From positions 11,071-75,070 of the forward strand of contig JBKPNX010000096.1 of NCBI GenBank assembly GCA_046732855.1: a stretch of DNA of 64,000 nucleotides, in the 5' to 3' direction. The translations under genes and the position numbers were made by a program. The notes beneath the pieces are model-generated. The model made no database searches. It was not told the origin of the DNA and was given only the letters and a program-made list of their open reading frames with translations. This stretch comes from JBKPNX01 sp046732855. GTDB taxonomy: Bacteria; Pseudomonadota; Alphaproteobacteria; Geminicoccales; Geminicoccaceae. Shown here one piece after another: positions 25,240-33,398 of the stretch. Each line of letters begins with the position of its first letter. The stretch's first letter is position 1.

Positions 25240-26904
25240 TTATCGCGGGCGACGGGCGGCGGGCAGCGCCGCGCAGGCCGGCGGCGCCGGCGCGTCGCCG
25301 AGCGCGTTCCAGCGGAACGCGTACACCCCAGTGCCGCGCGGCAGAGCGATCGGCGTCATGGTCGAGCGGATCACCTCGGTCAGCGGCTCGGATCCCAGCC
25401 AGGGCGCGGGAAAGCTCGTGAAGTCGGCGACGAGCACGCCGTCGTCGTAGCAGGACATGATGAGCTCCAGTGAAGCCGCGGTCCCGACCACGGGGCGCCC
25501 CGTCCGCGGATCCACACTGAACTCGTGACCGTTCGGCACTTCCGACAGTCGGCTCGGGTTCACGGCGATGTCGTAGTCGCCCATGTAGTACAGTGCCTGC
25601 ATGTCGTCGGGCGTGAGAATCACGGACGTGTGCCTGAGCCAAGGTTGCAGCGCATCCGCAGCTGCGGCCCAATCCGCCGATCTCTCATCCTGAGTGAGGG
25701 AGACGCCGAACGGCTTCAGAATCGTGCGGGCGGGTGCGCCATTCGAGAAGACAAGGAAGATTAGGCCCGCGGTGATCAGAGCCCATGTCGTCGCACGCCG
25801 CGGCAGCCCTGGCGCCACGAGCGCCACGGCGCTGTCGGTGATGGCGGAGATCCAGCGCCACAGCGCGGTGATTACACTAGCCAGGCTGATAGCCCAGATG
25901 ACAAACAGGAAAGGTAAAATAAAAAAAATATAGTTGAAATGCTTCATTGCCGCGAGCGACAGCAGCACGAACGCCGGAATGAAGATGCAGCAGCAAAGCA
26001 GCGTGACCCGTGGCCGCGTCGCCGCAGCGAGCAGGGCGAGGAAGGGAAACACCGGCCACAAGGTCGGATAGCGCTGGATCAGCTCCAGCTGATAGAACCA
26101 GACTTGATTGGCGCGCGGCAAAGCATGCAGCGGTGCATACCGGAAGGCGTGCCACAGTTCTTGCGCTATCCCGCTTTCTACCATCACAAAGGCGCCGGCA
26201 AAAAGCAGAGCGGCTGCTAGCCCGACGATTGTCCACAGACGCCGGGGGTGTTGTCGCTGTGCCCCAAGCCGCGGCAAAGCCACGGTCGCCACGAACCAGA
26301 CACCCAGGCCCAGCACTCCGATGACGGTGAGGGGTGTGAGATGATAGGCCACGCTCAGGCAAGCCAGTGAACCAATCGCTACCGCCACACTGGTCCGCCT
26401 CGGGAGATCCTGTTCGACCAACGCGTAGGCGCCCATCGCGGCCAGCCAGAACAGGAGGGCATGCAACGCATAGAAGCGGGCGAACTGCGATTCCTGGATG
26501 CTCAGTGGCGAGAACGCCATGAAGAGCGCCGCGATCCACGCGGTGGAGCTGTCGGCCACCGCGCGCGTCCAGAGGAACACAACGATAACGAGCAGTATGC
26601 CGGCAAGCACTGCCGGCAGTCGCGCTACCACCAGGCTGTCACCGAACAAATCTAGAAATCCAGCGGTGAAAATCGTGTAGACCCCGGCACGGTCGTACAC
26701 GCCGGCTCCGGCGAGATGAAACGTGCCGTCCTGGAGCCAACTCCGAGCGGCCAGCAATGTGTACAGCTCGTCGTTCAACGGGGGGCGGTTCAGGCCGACG
26801 GCACGCACCATCAGCGCAGCCACAATCAAGACGAGAAATGCTGTCCACGTCTCGCGCCGACCCTCCGGCACGCCGCTCAACAGCATGGGCCTGTCAAGAC
26901 GCAT
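25240..26904 (-). CDS. GT39/ArnT-like polytopic glycosyltransferase
   Basis: A 554-residue integral membrane protein with about eleven hydrophobic segments. The N-terminus has the GT-C arrangement: a first helix, then RPPLNDELYTLLAARSWLQD, in which the acidic DE of the first periplasmic loop is the catalytic motif of dolichyl/polyprenyl-phosphate-sugar-dependent transferases. FSPLSIQESQFARFYALHAL follows. The C-terminal third is a soluble periplasmic domain. It likely transfers a sugar from a polyprenyl carrier onto the polysaccharide or lipid, and marks the left edge of the polysaccharide locus. Start ATG 26904; ATG 26886 is possible. Confidence 0.8.
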   Translation of the reverse strand: MRLDRPMLLSGVPEGRRETWTAFLVLIVAALMVRAVGLNRPPLNDELYTLLAARSWLQDGTFHLAGAGVYDRAGVYTIFTAGFLDLFGDSLVVARLPAVLAGILLVIVVFLWTRAVADSSTAWIAALFMAFSPLSIQESQFARFYALHALLFWLAAMGAYALVEQDLPRRTSVAVAIGSLACLSVAYHLTPLTVIGVLGLGVWFVATVALPRLGAQRQHPRRLWTIVGLAAALLFAGAFVMVESGIAQELWHAFRYAPLHALPRANQVWFYQLELIQRYPTLWPVFPFLALLAAATRPRVTLLCCCIFIPAFVLLSLAAMKHFNYIFFILPFLFVIWAISLASVITALWRWISAITDSAVALVAPGLPRRATTWALITAGLIFLVFSNGAPARTILKPFGVSLTQDERSADWAAAADALQPWLRHTSVILTPDDMQALYYMGDYDIAVNPSRLSEVPNGHEFSVDPRTGRPVVGTAASLELIMSCYDDGVLVADFTSFPAPWLGSEPLTEVIRSTMTPIALPRGTGVYAFRWNALGDAPAPPACAALPAARRPR

Positions 26905-26918
26905 CCTCGTTCAACTCC

Positions 26919-27623
26919 TCACCTTGCCTGCGTGACCCTGTCCAGCTCGCCGCGGTGGCGGTCAAGCCCCGCCTCGAGAATGTAGAAACGGTGGTAAGGA
27001 AATCCGAAGACGAGTCGTTCGTTCCTGATTCTGAAGTGCCGTGTCAGCACATTCCGCACGCTCCGCCTGGAAAAGCCGATCTTGCCAACCTCCCAGAAGT
27101 GCTCGGGGTCGGCATAGTTGCGGATCGGCCACGGGATCTTGGCGGCTATGCGGATCGGCGGGAACAGCGGAACCTTGAGCGCGAACTGAAAATACGGTCC
27201 CGCGTGCGGCAAGCTGATAAGGACGTAGCGCCTGGCGACTCGCGCCAGCTCGGCCAGGGCGATCGGGACTTCGGGCCAGCGGAGGTGTTCCAGGACCTGA
27301 AAGGCGCACACCACATCGAAGCTTGCGGTCCCGAGCGGCAAGTGGGTCATCGAGGCGACGATGTCCGGTTGCAGATCCCCCACCATGTCGATGCTACGGT
27401 AATCCATGCCAAGCCGTCGTAGATAGCTGCCAAAAAACCCGTCGCCGACGCCAACCTCGAGAACGCTCTGGGGCGCCAGGTCCAGCGTCTCACGCAGCTG
27501 CACGTAGTAGCTCTCCCAGCGGCCGGGGTGGCAATAACGGGCAAACGCATAGTGCTTGCGGCCCGGAATCGCGGTGCTGCACGTGGAGTTCGCGTCTGGC
27601 GCGCTGCTCGTGCCTACTTGCAT
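26919..27623 (-). CDS. Class I SAM-dependent methyltransferase
   Basis: A methyltransferase of about 235 residues with motif I SVLEVGVGDGFFGSYLRRLG, an acidic strand end (YRSIDMVGD), and FDVVCAFQVLEHLRWPEV as the motif IV region. Methyltransferases in polysaccharide clusters usually O-methylate sugars, which fits the neighbours. The start is uncertain: ATG 27623, ATG 27656 and TTG 27686 are all in frame and none has a clear Shine-Dalgarno. The stop is 14 bases before the start of the GT39-like gene, so the two are probably co-transcribed leftwards. Confidence 0.8.
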   Translation of the reverse strand: MQVGTSSAPDANSTCSTAIPGRKHYAFARYCHPGRWESYYVQLRETLDLAPQSVLEVGVGDGFFGSYLRRLGMDYRSIDMVGDLQPDIVASMTHLPLGTASFDVVCAFQVLEHLRWPEVPIALAELARVARRYVLISLPHAGPYFQFALKVPLFPPIRIAAKIPWPIRNYADPEHFWEVGKIGFSRRSVRNVLTRHFRIRNERLVFGFPYHRFYILEAGLDRHRGELDRVTQAR

Positions 27624-27764
27624 TCTCTCAGGATTGCCGGCAGCTATAGACCGCATCTTGTGGCCCGAAGCGCCGCCGCCAGTCAACGCCGAACCTGACC
27701 GCGAACTGACGCGAGATCATGAACAGGTACACGCGGGGCGGCCCAAGGGATCCGACATTCAGCG

Positions 27765-29186
27765 ATGATGCTCTGGCGGCACGGTCTCTACTACTTGGCG
27801 GCCCGGGGAGGACCCGGGCTGGTGAGTCTCCTTGCGATCGTCGTCTACACGCGCCTGCTCACGCCAGAGGATTACGGTCGCTATGCCCTCGTGATCGCCG
27901 GGGTCGGGCTCGCCAATAAGCTCGCGTTCGAATGGCTGCGCCTGGCGCTTTTGCGCTTTCTGCCTGCCTTGCCTGAGCCCCGGGTTCTGTTCGCCACGAT
28001 CGGCGCGGCATTTCTCTCCCTCCTCGTGCTGAGCGCAGTGGGCGGCGTCGGCGCCGTTTTGGTTGTGGATCCGAGCGTCCGTAAGCTGGTCGGCATGGGC
28101 CTGGCGCTGCTCTGGGTCCAAGCGCTGTTCGAGTTGGAGCTGGAGCGGGCGCGCAGCGAGCTCGCACCAAAGCGCTATGGTCTCATGGCATTCGTCCGCG
28201 CCGCGCTCGGCCTTGCAGCGGGGGTAGCGCTCGTAGGCTTGGGTTTTGGTGCAGCAGGGCCGGTTCTCGGTCTGCTGGCGGCGATGCTCGTGGCCCTTGT
28301 CCCGCCGCTCCTCCAGATCTTGCCGGGATTCCGCTTCGCCCTGTACGATCCGGCCCTAATGCGACGGATCGCCTCATATGGCGTACCACTCGCCGCCACC
28401 GGCTCGTTCAACTTTCTCATGGGTAACGCCGACCGCTTTCTACTCGGCTGGCTGATCGACAACGCCGCAGTAGGCCGCTACGCCGTTGTTTACGACCTTG
28501 CGAGCTTCACGGTCGGCCTGCTCCTCATGGTAGTCAATCTCGCCGCCTACCCGCTTGCGGTGCGCGCGCTCGAAGAGCGTGGCGCTGCGGCCGCGCGCAT
28601 GCAGTTGCGGGCTAACCTCGGAGCCCTGCTGGCGCTCGGTCTCCCCGGAACGGTCGGCTTGATGGTGCTCGCGCGCCCGCTGGCCGAGCTCGTTCTCGGA
28701 GCGGGCTTCCGCGATCAGACCGTGCTGCTGATCCCGCTAATTGCGCTCGGGGCGCTGCTGCGCGACCTCAAGGTCTATTACGCGGACGTCGCCTTCTATC
28801 TCGGGCGCAACACGCTCGGCCAGATGTGGGTGACGGTCAGCGCCTGCGTGCTGAACCTTCTGCTGAATCTCTGGTGGATTCCTGTATATGGCGTCGTGGG
28901 CGCGGCCTACGCGAGCATCCTGGCTTACGCTCTGGCGCTGGTGCTTAGCGCCATTCTGGGCAGCCGCGCCTTCGCTCTGCCTGGGCCGTCGTTCGACAGC
29001 TTGAAGATCGTGGCGGCAGCCGCGGCAATGGGCGCGGTGCTATGGCCCTTTGCCAGCTACACGGGGATTGTCGCGCTCACGGCCCAGATTGCTTGCGGGG
29101 CGCTGACCTATGCCCTTTTTATCTGGCTGTTGGACGTGGGCAGTGTGCGCGCACATCTTGCCCAGCTGGCTGGTCGCCTCCGCTAG
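27765..29186 (+). CDS. Wzx-type polysaccharide flippase (MOP superfamily)
   Basis: A 473-residue membrane protein with about 12-14 helices. The N-terminus (YYLAARGGPGLVSLLAIVVY followed by TRLLTPEDYGRYALV) is the typical Wzx/MATE-like start. It should flip undecaprenyl-linked repeat units to the periplasmic face for polymerisation by Wzy. The gene runs divergently from the methyltransferase. ATG 27765 is followed by a second ATG; AAGGGA lies about 15 bases upstream. It leads a rightward run with a GT4 transferase 18 bases downstream. Confidence 0.85.
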   Translation: MMLWRHGLYYLAARGGPGLVSLLAIVVYTRLLTPEDYGRYALVIAGVGLANKLAFEWLRLALLRFLPALPEPRVLFATIGAAFLSLLVLSAVGGVGAVLVVDPSVRKLVGMGLALLWVQALFELELERARSELAPKRYGLMAFVRAALGLAAGVALVGLGFGAAGPVLGLLAAMLVALVPPLLQILPGFRFALYDPALMRRIASYGVPLAATGSFNFLMGNADRFLLGWLIDNAAVGRYAVVYDLASFTVGLLLMVVNLAAYPLAVRALEERGAAAARMQLRANLGALLALGLPGTVGLMVLARPLAELVLGAGFRDQTVLLIPLIALGALLRDLKVYYADVAFYLGRNTLGQMWVTVSACVLNLLLNLWWIPVYGVVGAAYASILAYALALVLSAILGSRAFALPGPSFDSLKIVAAAAAMGAVLWPFASYTGIVALTAQIACGALTYALFIWLLDVGSVRAHLAQLAGRLR

Positions 29187-29204
29187 TGGGAGTGTAACCC
29201 GAGA

Positions 29205-30401
29205 GTGCTGAGCACCGAGCATAAGGCGCCGCGTGTCGCCGACCGGCGGGCCGAGGAGACTAAGGCGGAGGCGCGGCCGCGTCGGATCCTGCACGTCGTG
29301 GGAAGCATGGATCAATACGGCATCGCGCTCTCGCTCGTGCACATGCTGACGATCGTCGACCGGCAGCGCTATCGGATGGACTTCCTCACGTTCAGCGAGC
29401 AGCCGGGCACCCGGGATGAGGATGTGCGGGCACTAGGCTGTCGGGTGATCCCCTGCCCTTTCCGGAAAGGCCTTTCCTGGCGCTTTGCCCGCGGCTTCGG
29501 CGAAGCTCTGCGGGAGTTTGGCCCCTACGATGTTGTCCACAGCCATGTCCACCTGTACAGCGGTCATGTGCTGAGACTCGCCCATCGCCACGGCGTGGCG
29601 CTGCGGATCGCACACAGCCGCAACGACACCCGAGTCGATGAAGCCCAGCGCCGGTGGCCGCGCCAGCTGTACCGCTCGCTGATGCGGCGCTGGATCCGCC
29701 AGCACGCGAACGTTCGTCTCGCGATCAGTCGGAGCGCTGCGGAGGACCTGTTTGGCGCCGATTGGGAGGACGCCGGAGTTCGCTTGATCTACTCTGGCCG
29801 CGACTTCGCTGGCTACGCTGCACCGGCGCCGCGGCCGGCGGTGCGCAGTACCCTCGGCATACCTGCCGATGCGCTCGTCCTCGGTCACGTCGGGCGATTT
29901 GACTGGCGCAAGAACCACGAGTACGTGATCGCGGTCGCTACGGAGCTGTTCAAGCGGACCGCGAGCGCTTGGCTTCTGCTCATCGGCGATGGCCCTCGCC
30001 AAGCTGCGATCGAGGCTCTGGCGCACTCCTCGGGCATCGCCGACCGGGTCGTCTTCACAGGCGTTCGTACCGACGTGCCACGCCTGGTCACAGGCGCGAT
30101 GGACGTGTTCGTGTTCCCTTCCCATCATGAGGGCCTGGGCCTCGCCGCCGTGGAAGCGCAGGCGGCCGGCCTGCCCTGCGTCCTCTCAGATGCTCTGCCC
30201 GAGGAAATCGATGTGGTTCCTGAACTGGTCCACCGGTTGTCGTTGAACGCGCCGCCGGCCCTCTGGGCCGAGCGAATCCTGGCTAGCGCCCGCGCCTCCC
30301 GGCCAAATGCCGCCGACGCCTATCGAGCAGTGCAGGCGAGCGAGTTCAGCGTTGAGCGGACCACGGCGCGCCTTTGCAGGATCTATGACGATCTGTCGTA
30401 A
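29205..30401 (+). CDS. Glycosyltransferase family 4
   Basis: A 398-residue GT-B transferase. The N-terminal domain has RRILHVVGSMDQYGIALSLV and DVVHSHVHLYSG; the C-terminal GT4 domain has LGHVGRFDWRKNHEYVIAVA and FVFPSHHEGLGLAAVEAQAA, with the Glu-x7-Glu donor motif. The type resembles EpsF-like exopolysaccharide transferases. The start is GTG 29205, preceded by GGGAG at a long distance. It lies directly after wzx, so it likely adds a sugar to the lipid-linked unit. Confidence 0.87.
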   Translation: MLSTEHKAPRVADRRAEETKAEARPRRILHVVGSMDQYGIALSLVHMLTIVDRQRYRMDFLTFSEQPGTRDEDVRALGCRVIPCPFRKGLSWRFARGFGEALREFGPYDVVHSHVHLYSGHVLRLAHRHGVALRIAHSRNDTRVDEAQRRWPRQLYRSLMRRWIRQHANVRLAISRSAAEDLFGADWEDAGVRLIYSGRDFAGYAAPAPRPAVRSTLGIPADALVLGHVGRFDWRKNHEYVIAVATELFKRTASAWLLLIGDGPRQAAIEALAHSSGIADRVVFTGVRTDVPRLVTGAMDVFVFPSHHEGLGLAAVEAQAAGLPCVLSDALPEEIDVVPELVHRLSLNAPPALWAERILASARASRPNAADAYRAVQASEFSVERTTARLCRIYDDLS

Positions 30402-30551
30402 TCGGTCCGCGACCAGACGCCGAGCGCTAGGTTCGTTAGCGCTACCCGGAACGGCAGCGAAGCGGTGGGACCTCGGACGCTTCGACGACGGGAACCGTCT
30501 GGAGCCAGCTCGGACGCTGCCGCTGGTCGGTTTGCCAGGTGAGCCCTTGCG

Positions 30552-33335
30552 ATGCTGCTCGATGCGGTAGAAGCGCCACTCGAGACGCCTCTCCAAGCGA
30601 GGGTGTGCGTCGTCGGATCGGGACCGAGCGGGCTGACGCTCACGCGCCGCCTAGTCGAGGCCCGCGTCCCGGTGGTGGTCCTGGAGGCGGGGCCGCTTGA
30701 TGAACCTCCCCGCGGCGCTCAGCCGTCCATTCCCGTCGAGTACGCCGGCCAGCCCAAGCGGCTCGACCCGACCACAGCTCAACAGGTGGGGGGAACGAGC
30801 TCCCTTTGGCACGGCGTGCTGACGCCGCTCGATCCGATCGATTTCCAGCACCGACCGTGGATCCCGCACAGTGGATGGCCGATCGGGCCGGACGAGCTGG
30901 CGCCGTTCTACGAGCAGGCCGCGCTCCGGCTCGGGGTCGACGATCCTCGCTATTTCGACACCGATTTGTTGGCGCCAGAGATCAAATCGTTGCTCGACGA
31001 GATGCCGTTTGATCGCTCGGTCCTCACGAACAAGATGCTCATCCAGCCGACGCCGATCAGGCGTTTTTGGGACGATGCTCGTGGCTACCTTGCCCGCAGC
31101 CGGCACGCGCAACTGGTCTACCGGGCGCGCGCGGTCGAGTTGCTGCCGACCGAAGCGAGCGACGCCTGCATCGGGGAAGTTATATACCTTGCACCAGACA
31201 ATCGGCCCCGCCGTGTCCGCGCCGACTATGTCGTCCTGAGTGGCGGCGCTTATCAGAACTCGCGCCTGCTACTCAATTCGCGCTCTCGATGGTCCGCGGG
31301 AGTCGGCAATGCCCGGGACCTCGTCGGCCGCTATCTAGCCGACCATCCCATGGGCAATCTGTTCCAGGTTCGCCTGCGCCGGCCGATCAAGGCGCACATC
31401 TATGCCGACTTCATGTATCGTCCGGGCCAGAGGATCAAGACGGCGCTGCGCCTCAACGACGCACAGCAGCAAATCTTGGGGTTGCCCAACCACTCCTTCT
31501 ATCTACGTCCTTCGTTCGCCGAAGGCGTTGATAATCGGACTGAACAGATAAAGCTCAGTCTATTCACACTCCGCAGCAACAACGTGAATCTTGCTGATCT
31601 CATTCGCGTATTTTCTAACCTCGATCTCGTAATGCAGATCGCGGTTTATAAGTGGTCTCTGAATGCGACTTATCGCTTCGCGGATCTGTTCTTCATGTGC
31701 GAACAGGTCCCGAACCCGGATAGCCGGGTCACCCTTTCCGACCAGATCGGGCCCGATGGCTATCCGATCGCACGCGCCGACTGGCGGCTGTCCTCGGCGG
31801 ACTACGAGTCGGCGGCTGCAATGTACGATGTGCTGGTCGAGCGCGGCCTTGGCCCGGCGTCGTTCCAACCCACTCATCGCCGCGACCAGCTTGCCTGGGG
31901 TGAGCGCTTGTCCTCGGCTGCACACCACCTGGGCACCTGTCGAATGGCGGGCGCGCCATCCGCGGGTGTCCTCGATCGGAACTTGAAGGTTTTCGGCATC
32001 GACAATCTTTATGTTGCCGACGGGAGTGTGTTCCCGACGACGGGTAGTGCCAATGCCACCCTGACCACCTCTGCGCTCGCCCTTCGGCTCGGAAGTCACC
32101 TTGCGGCCCGCGTCGATCGACCGCCGGCGGTGCGGCTGGCAATCCCGAGGGTGCCGACCGTGGCGGTGACCGGCGCATCGGGGTTCATCGGCGGATGCTT
32201 CGTCGCGCGCGGTTCTCAATTCGCCGAAATCCGAGCGATCGGCCGCCGCGGTCTGGCAGCAAAGACCCCCGGCAATGTACGCGTTCGGGAATGTGCGCTC
32301 GACGATGTCGCACGTCTCACTGCAGCGCTGGCCGGCTGCGATGCCCTCGTCCACCTCGCGTATGCGCAGGAGGATGAGCGCTTCAATCGTCGTGCCTTGG
32401 GCGCGCTGCTGACCGCCGCTGCGCAAGCGGGAGTGGGGCGGGTGGTGTTGGTAAGCACCGTGTCCGTTTACGATGCCGAGCATCGGGGACCGCTGATCGA
32501 AGAGGACGCCGGGGCGCGTACCTACGATGACTATAGCGTGGTCAAGCGTCGGCTCGAGCAAGAATTCGAACGGCAAGTCGCCAAGAAGGGCTTGTCGGGG
32601 GTCGTCCTGCAGCCGACGGTGGTTTACGGCTGGCCAAGTGGTTGGACCTGTAATGCAGCCGAGATTGCCAAGCACCGCATCGCTCGTCTGCCGGCCGCAG
32701 GCCGCAGATTGTGCAATGCGGTCTACGTCGACGATGTCGCTGCGGCGCTGCGCTGCGCCGTGGCCGTTCCCGCAGCGGCTATCGGCAAGGAAGGGCCCGC
32801 GCCCCGGTTTTTGATTTCGGGTCCGGGGGCCGTGACGTGGGCCGAGTTCTATAGTGCTCATGCCGAAATGCTCGCTCGGCTTGCTCTCCCTCAGAGCTTG
32901 TGCATACAGGCGCTGAGCTCGCCCCATAGCTATCACGAGGATAGCAAGCGTGACTACGCTTATCGTTTGTTGTATCACGGCCTTTCGGGCCGGCTTTCTC
33001 GGCCGGTGATTGGACATGCGCGGCGGATGCTGCGCCGCGACGAGGGCGGGAACGATCGCGCCGCGGCGGCGCTGCGACGGCTGATCGCCCCGTGCCGGGA
33101 TGCGGCATGGCAGCCTGCCGGCCTGTCCCGCTTGGTCCATGCGGCTCAATTTGAGGTGAATTGCGACCGAGCGGCCCATGTCTTGGGCTGGCACCCGCGC
33201 TTTGATCTCGCCGCTGGTATCGCTGCCACCGAGGCCGAGATTGCGGCCGCGCTGCGCGCTCGGAGCCGCAGCGCGATCGGCCGGACGTCCTGCGGGCCGT
33301 GTGCGCAAGCGATTTCTAGCTTCACAAATCCATGA
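30552..33335 (+). CDS. Fused GMC-type FAD oxidoreductase and NAD-dependent sugar epimerase/dehydratase
   Basis: A 927-residue two-enzyme protein. Residues 1-515 are a GMC oxidoreductase: the FAD motif VVGSGPSGLTL near residue 20, GGTSSLWHG, HHLGTCRMAG near 458 (active-site His region), and DGSVFPTTGSANATLTTSAL near 490-500. From about residue 535 an extended SDR begins: TGASGFIGG near 539, FNRRALGALLTAAAQAGV, VLVSTVSVY, and the catalytic pair in DYSVVKRR (Tyr661, Lys665). The frame is continuous through the junction, so this is a true fusion in this sequence. AGGTGAG lies upstream of ATG 30552. Oxidation of a sugar by one half and epimerisation or reduction by the other would suit a polysaccharide locus; this is inference. 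Confidence 0.87.
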   Translation: MLLDAVEAPLETPLQARVCVVGSGPSGLTLTRRLVEARVPVVVLEAGPLDEPPRGAQPSIPVEYAGQPKRLDPTTAQQVGGTSSLWHGVLTPLDPIDFQHRPWIPHSGWPIGPDELAPFYEQAALRLGVDDPRYFDTDLLAPEIKSLLDEMPFDRSVLTNKMLIQPTPIRRFWDDARGYLARSRHAQLVYRARAVELLPTEASDACIGEVIYLAPDNRPRRVRADYVVLSGGAYQNSRLLLNSRSRWSAGVGNARDLVGRYLADHPMGNLFQVRLRRPIKAHIYADFMYRPGQRIKTALRLNDAQQQILGLPNHSFYLRPSFAEGVDNRTEQIKLSLFTLRSNNVNLADLIRVFSNLDLVMQIAVYKWSLNATYRFADLFFMCEQVPNPDSRVTLSDQIGPDGYPIARADWRLSSADYESAAAMYDVLVERGLGPASFQPTHRRDQLAWGERLSSAAHHLGTCRMAGAPSAGVLDRNLKVFGIDNLYVADGSVFPTTGSANATLTTSALALRLGSHLAARVDRPPAVRLAIPRVPTVAVTGASGFIGGCFVARGSQFAEIRAIGRRGLAAKTPGNVRVRECALDDVARLTAALAGCDALVHLAYAQEDERFNRRALGALLTAAAQAGVGRVVLVSTVSVYDAEHRGPLIEEDAGARTYDDYSVVKRRLEQEFERQVAKKGLSGVVLQPTVVYGWPSGWTCNAAEIAKHRIARLPAAGRRLCNAVYVDDVAAALRCAVAVPAAAIGKEGPAPRFLISGPGAVTWAEFYSAHAEMLARLALPQSLCIQALSSPHSYHEDSKRDYAYRLLYHGLSGRLSRPVIGHARRMLRRDEGGNDRAAAALRRLIAPCRDAAWQPAGLSRLVHAAQFEVNCDRAAHVLGWHPRFDLAAGIAATEAEIAAALRARSRSAIGRTSCGPCAQAISSFTNP

Positions 33336-33398
33336 CGCGCATGCAGGCTATCTACAGTGTATCAATAGCTCCACGCCGGCCTTGCTGAGTACCTCGTG

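Noticed and set aside
23751..25421. A 556-codon plus-strand frame opposite the amidase
   Set aside because: It runs across the amidase catalytic region in antisense and reads as arginine-rich low-complexity sequence. The minus-strand amidase motifs are unambiguous.
31560..33308. A 582-codon minus-strand frame opposite the GMC-epimerase fusion
   Set aside because: It mirrors the conserved GMC and SDR codons and has no recognisable motif.
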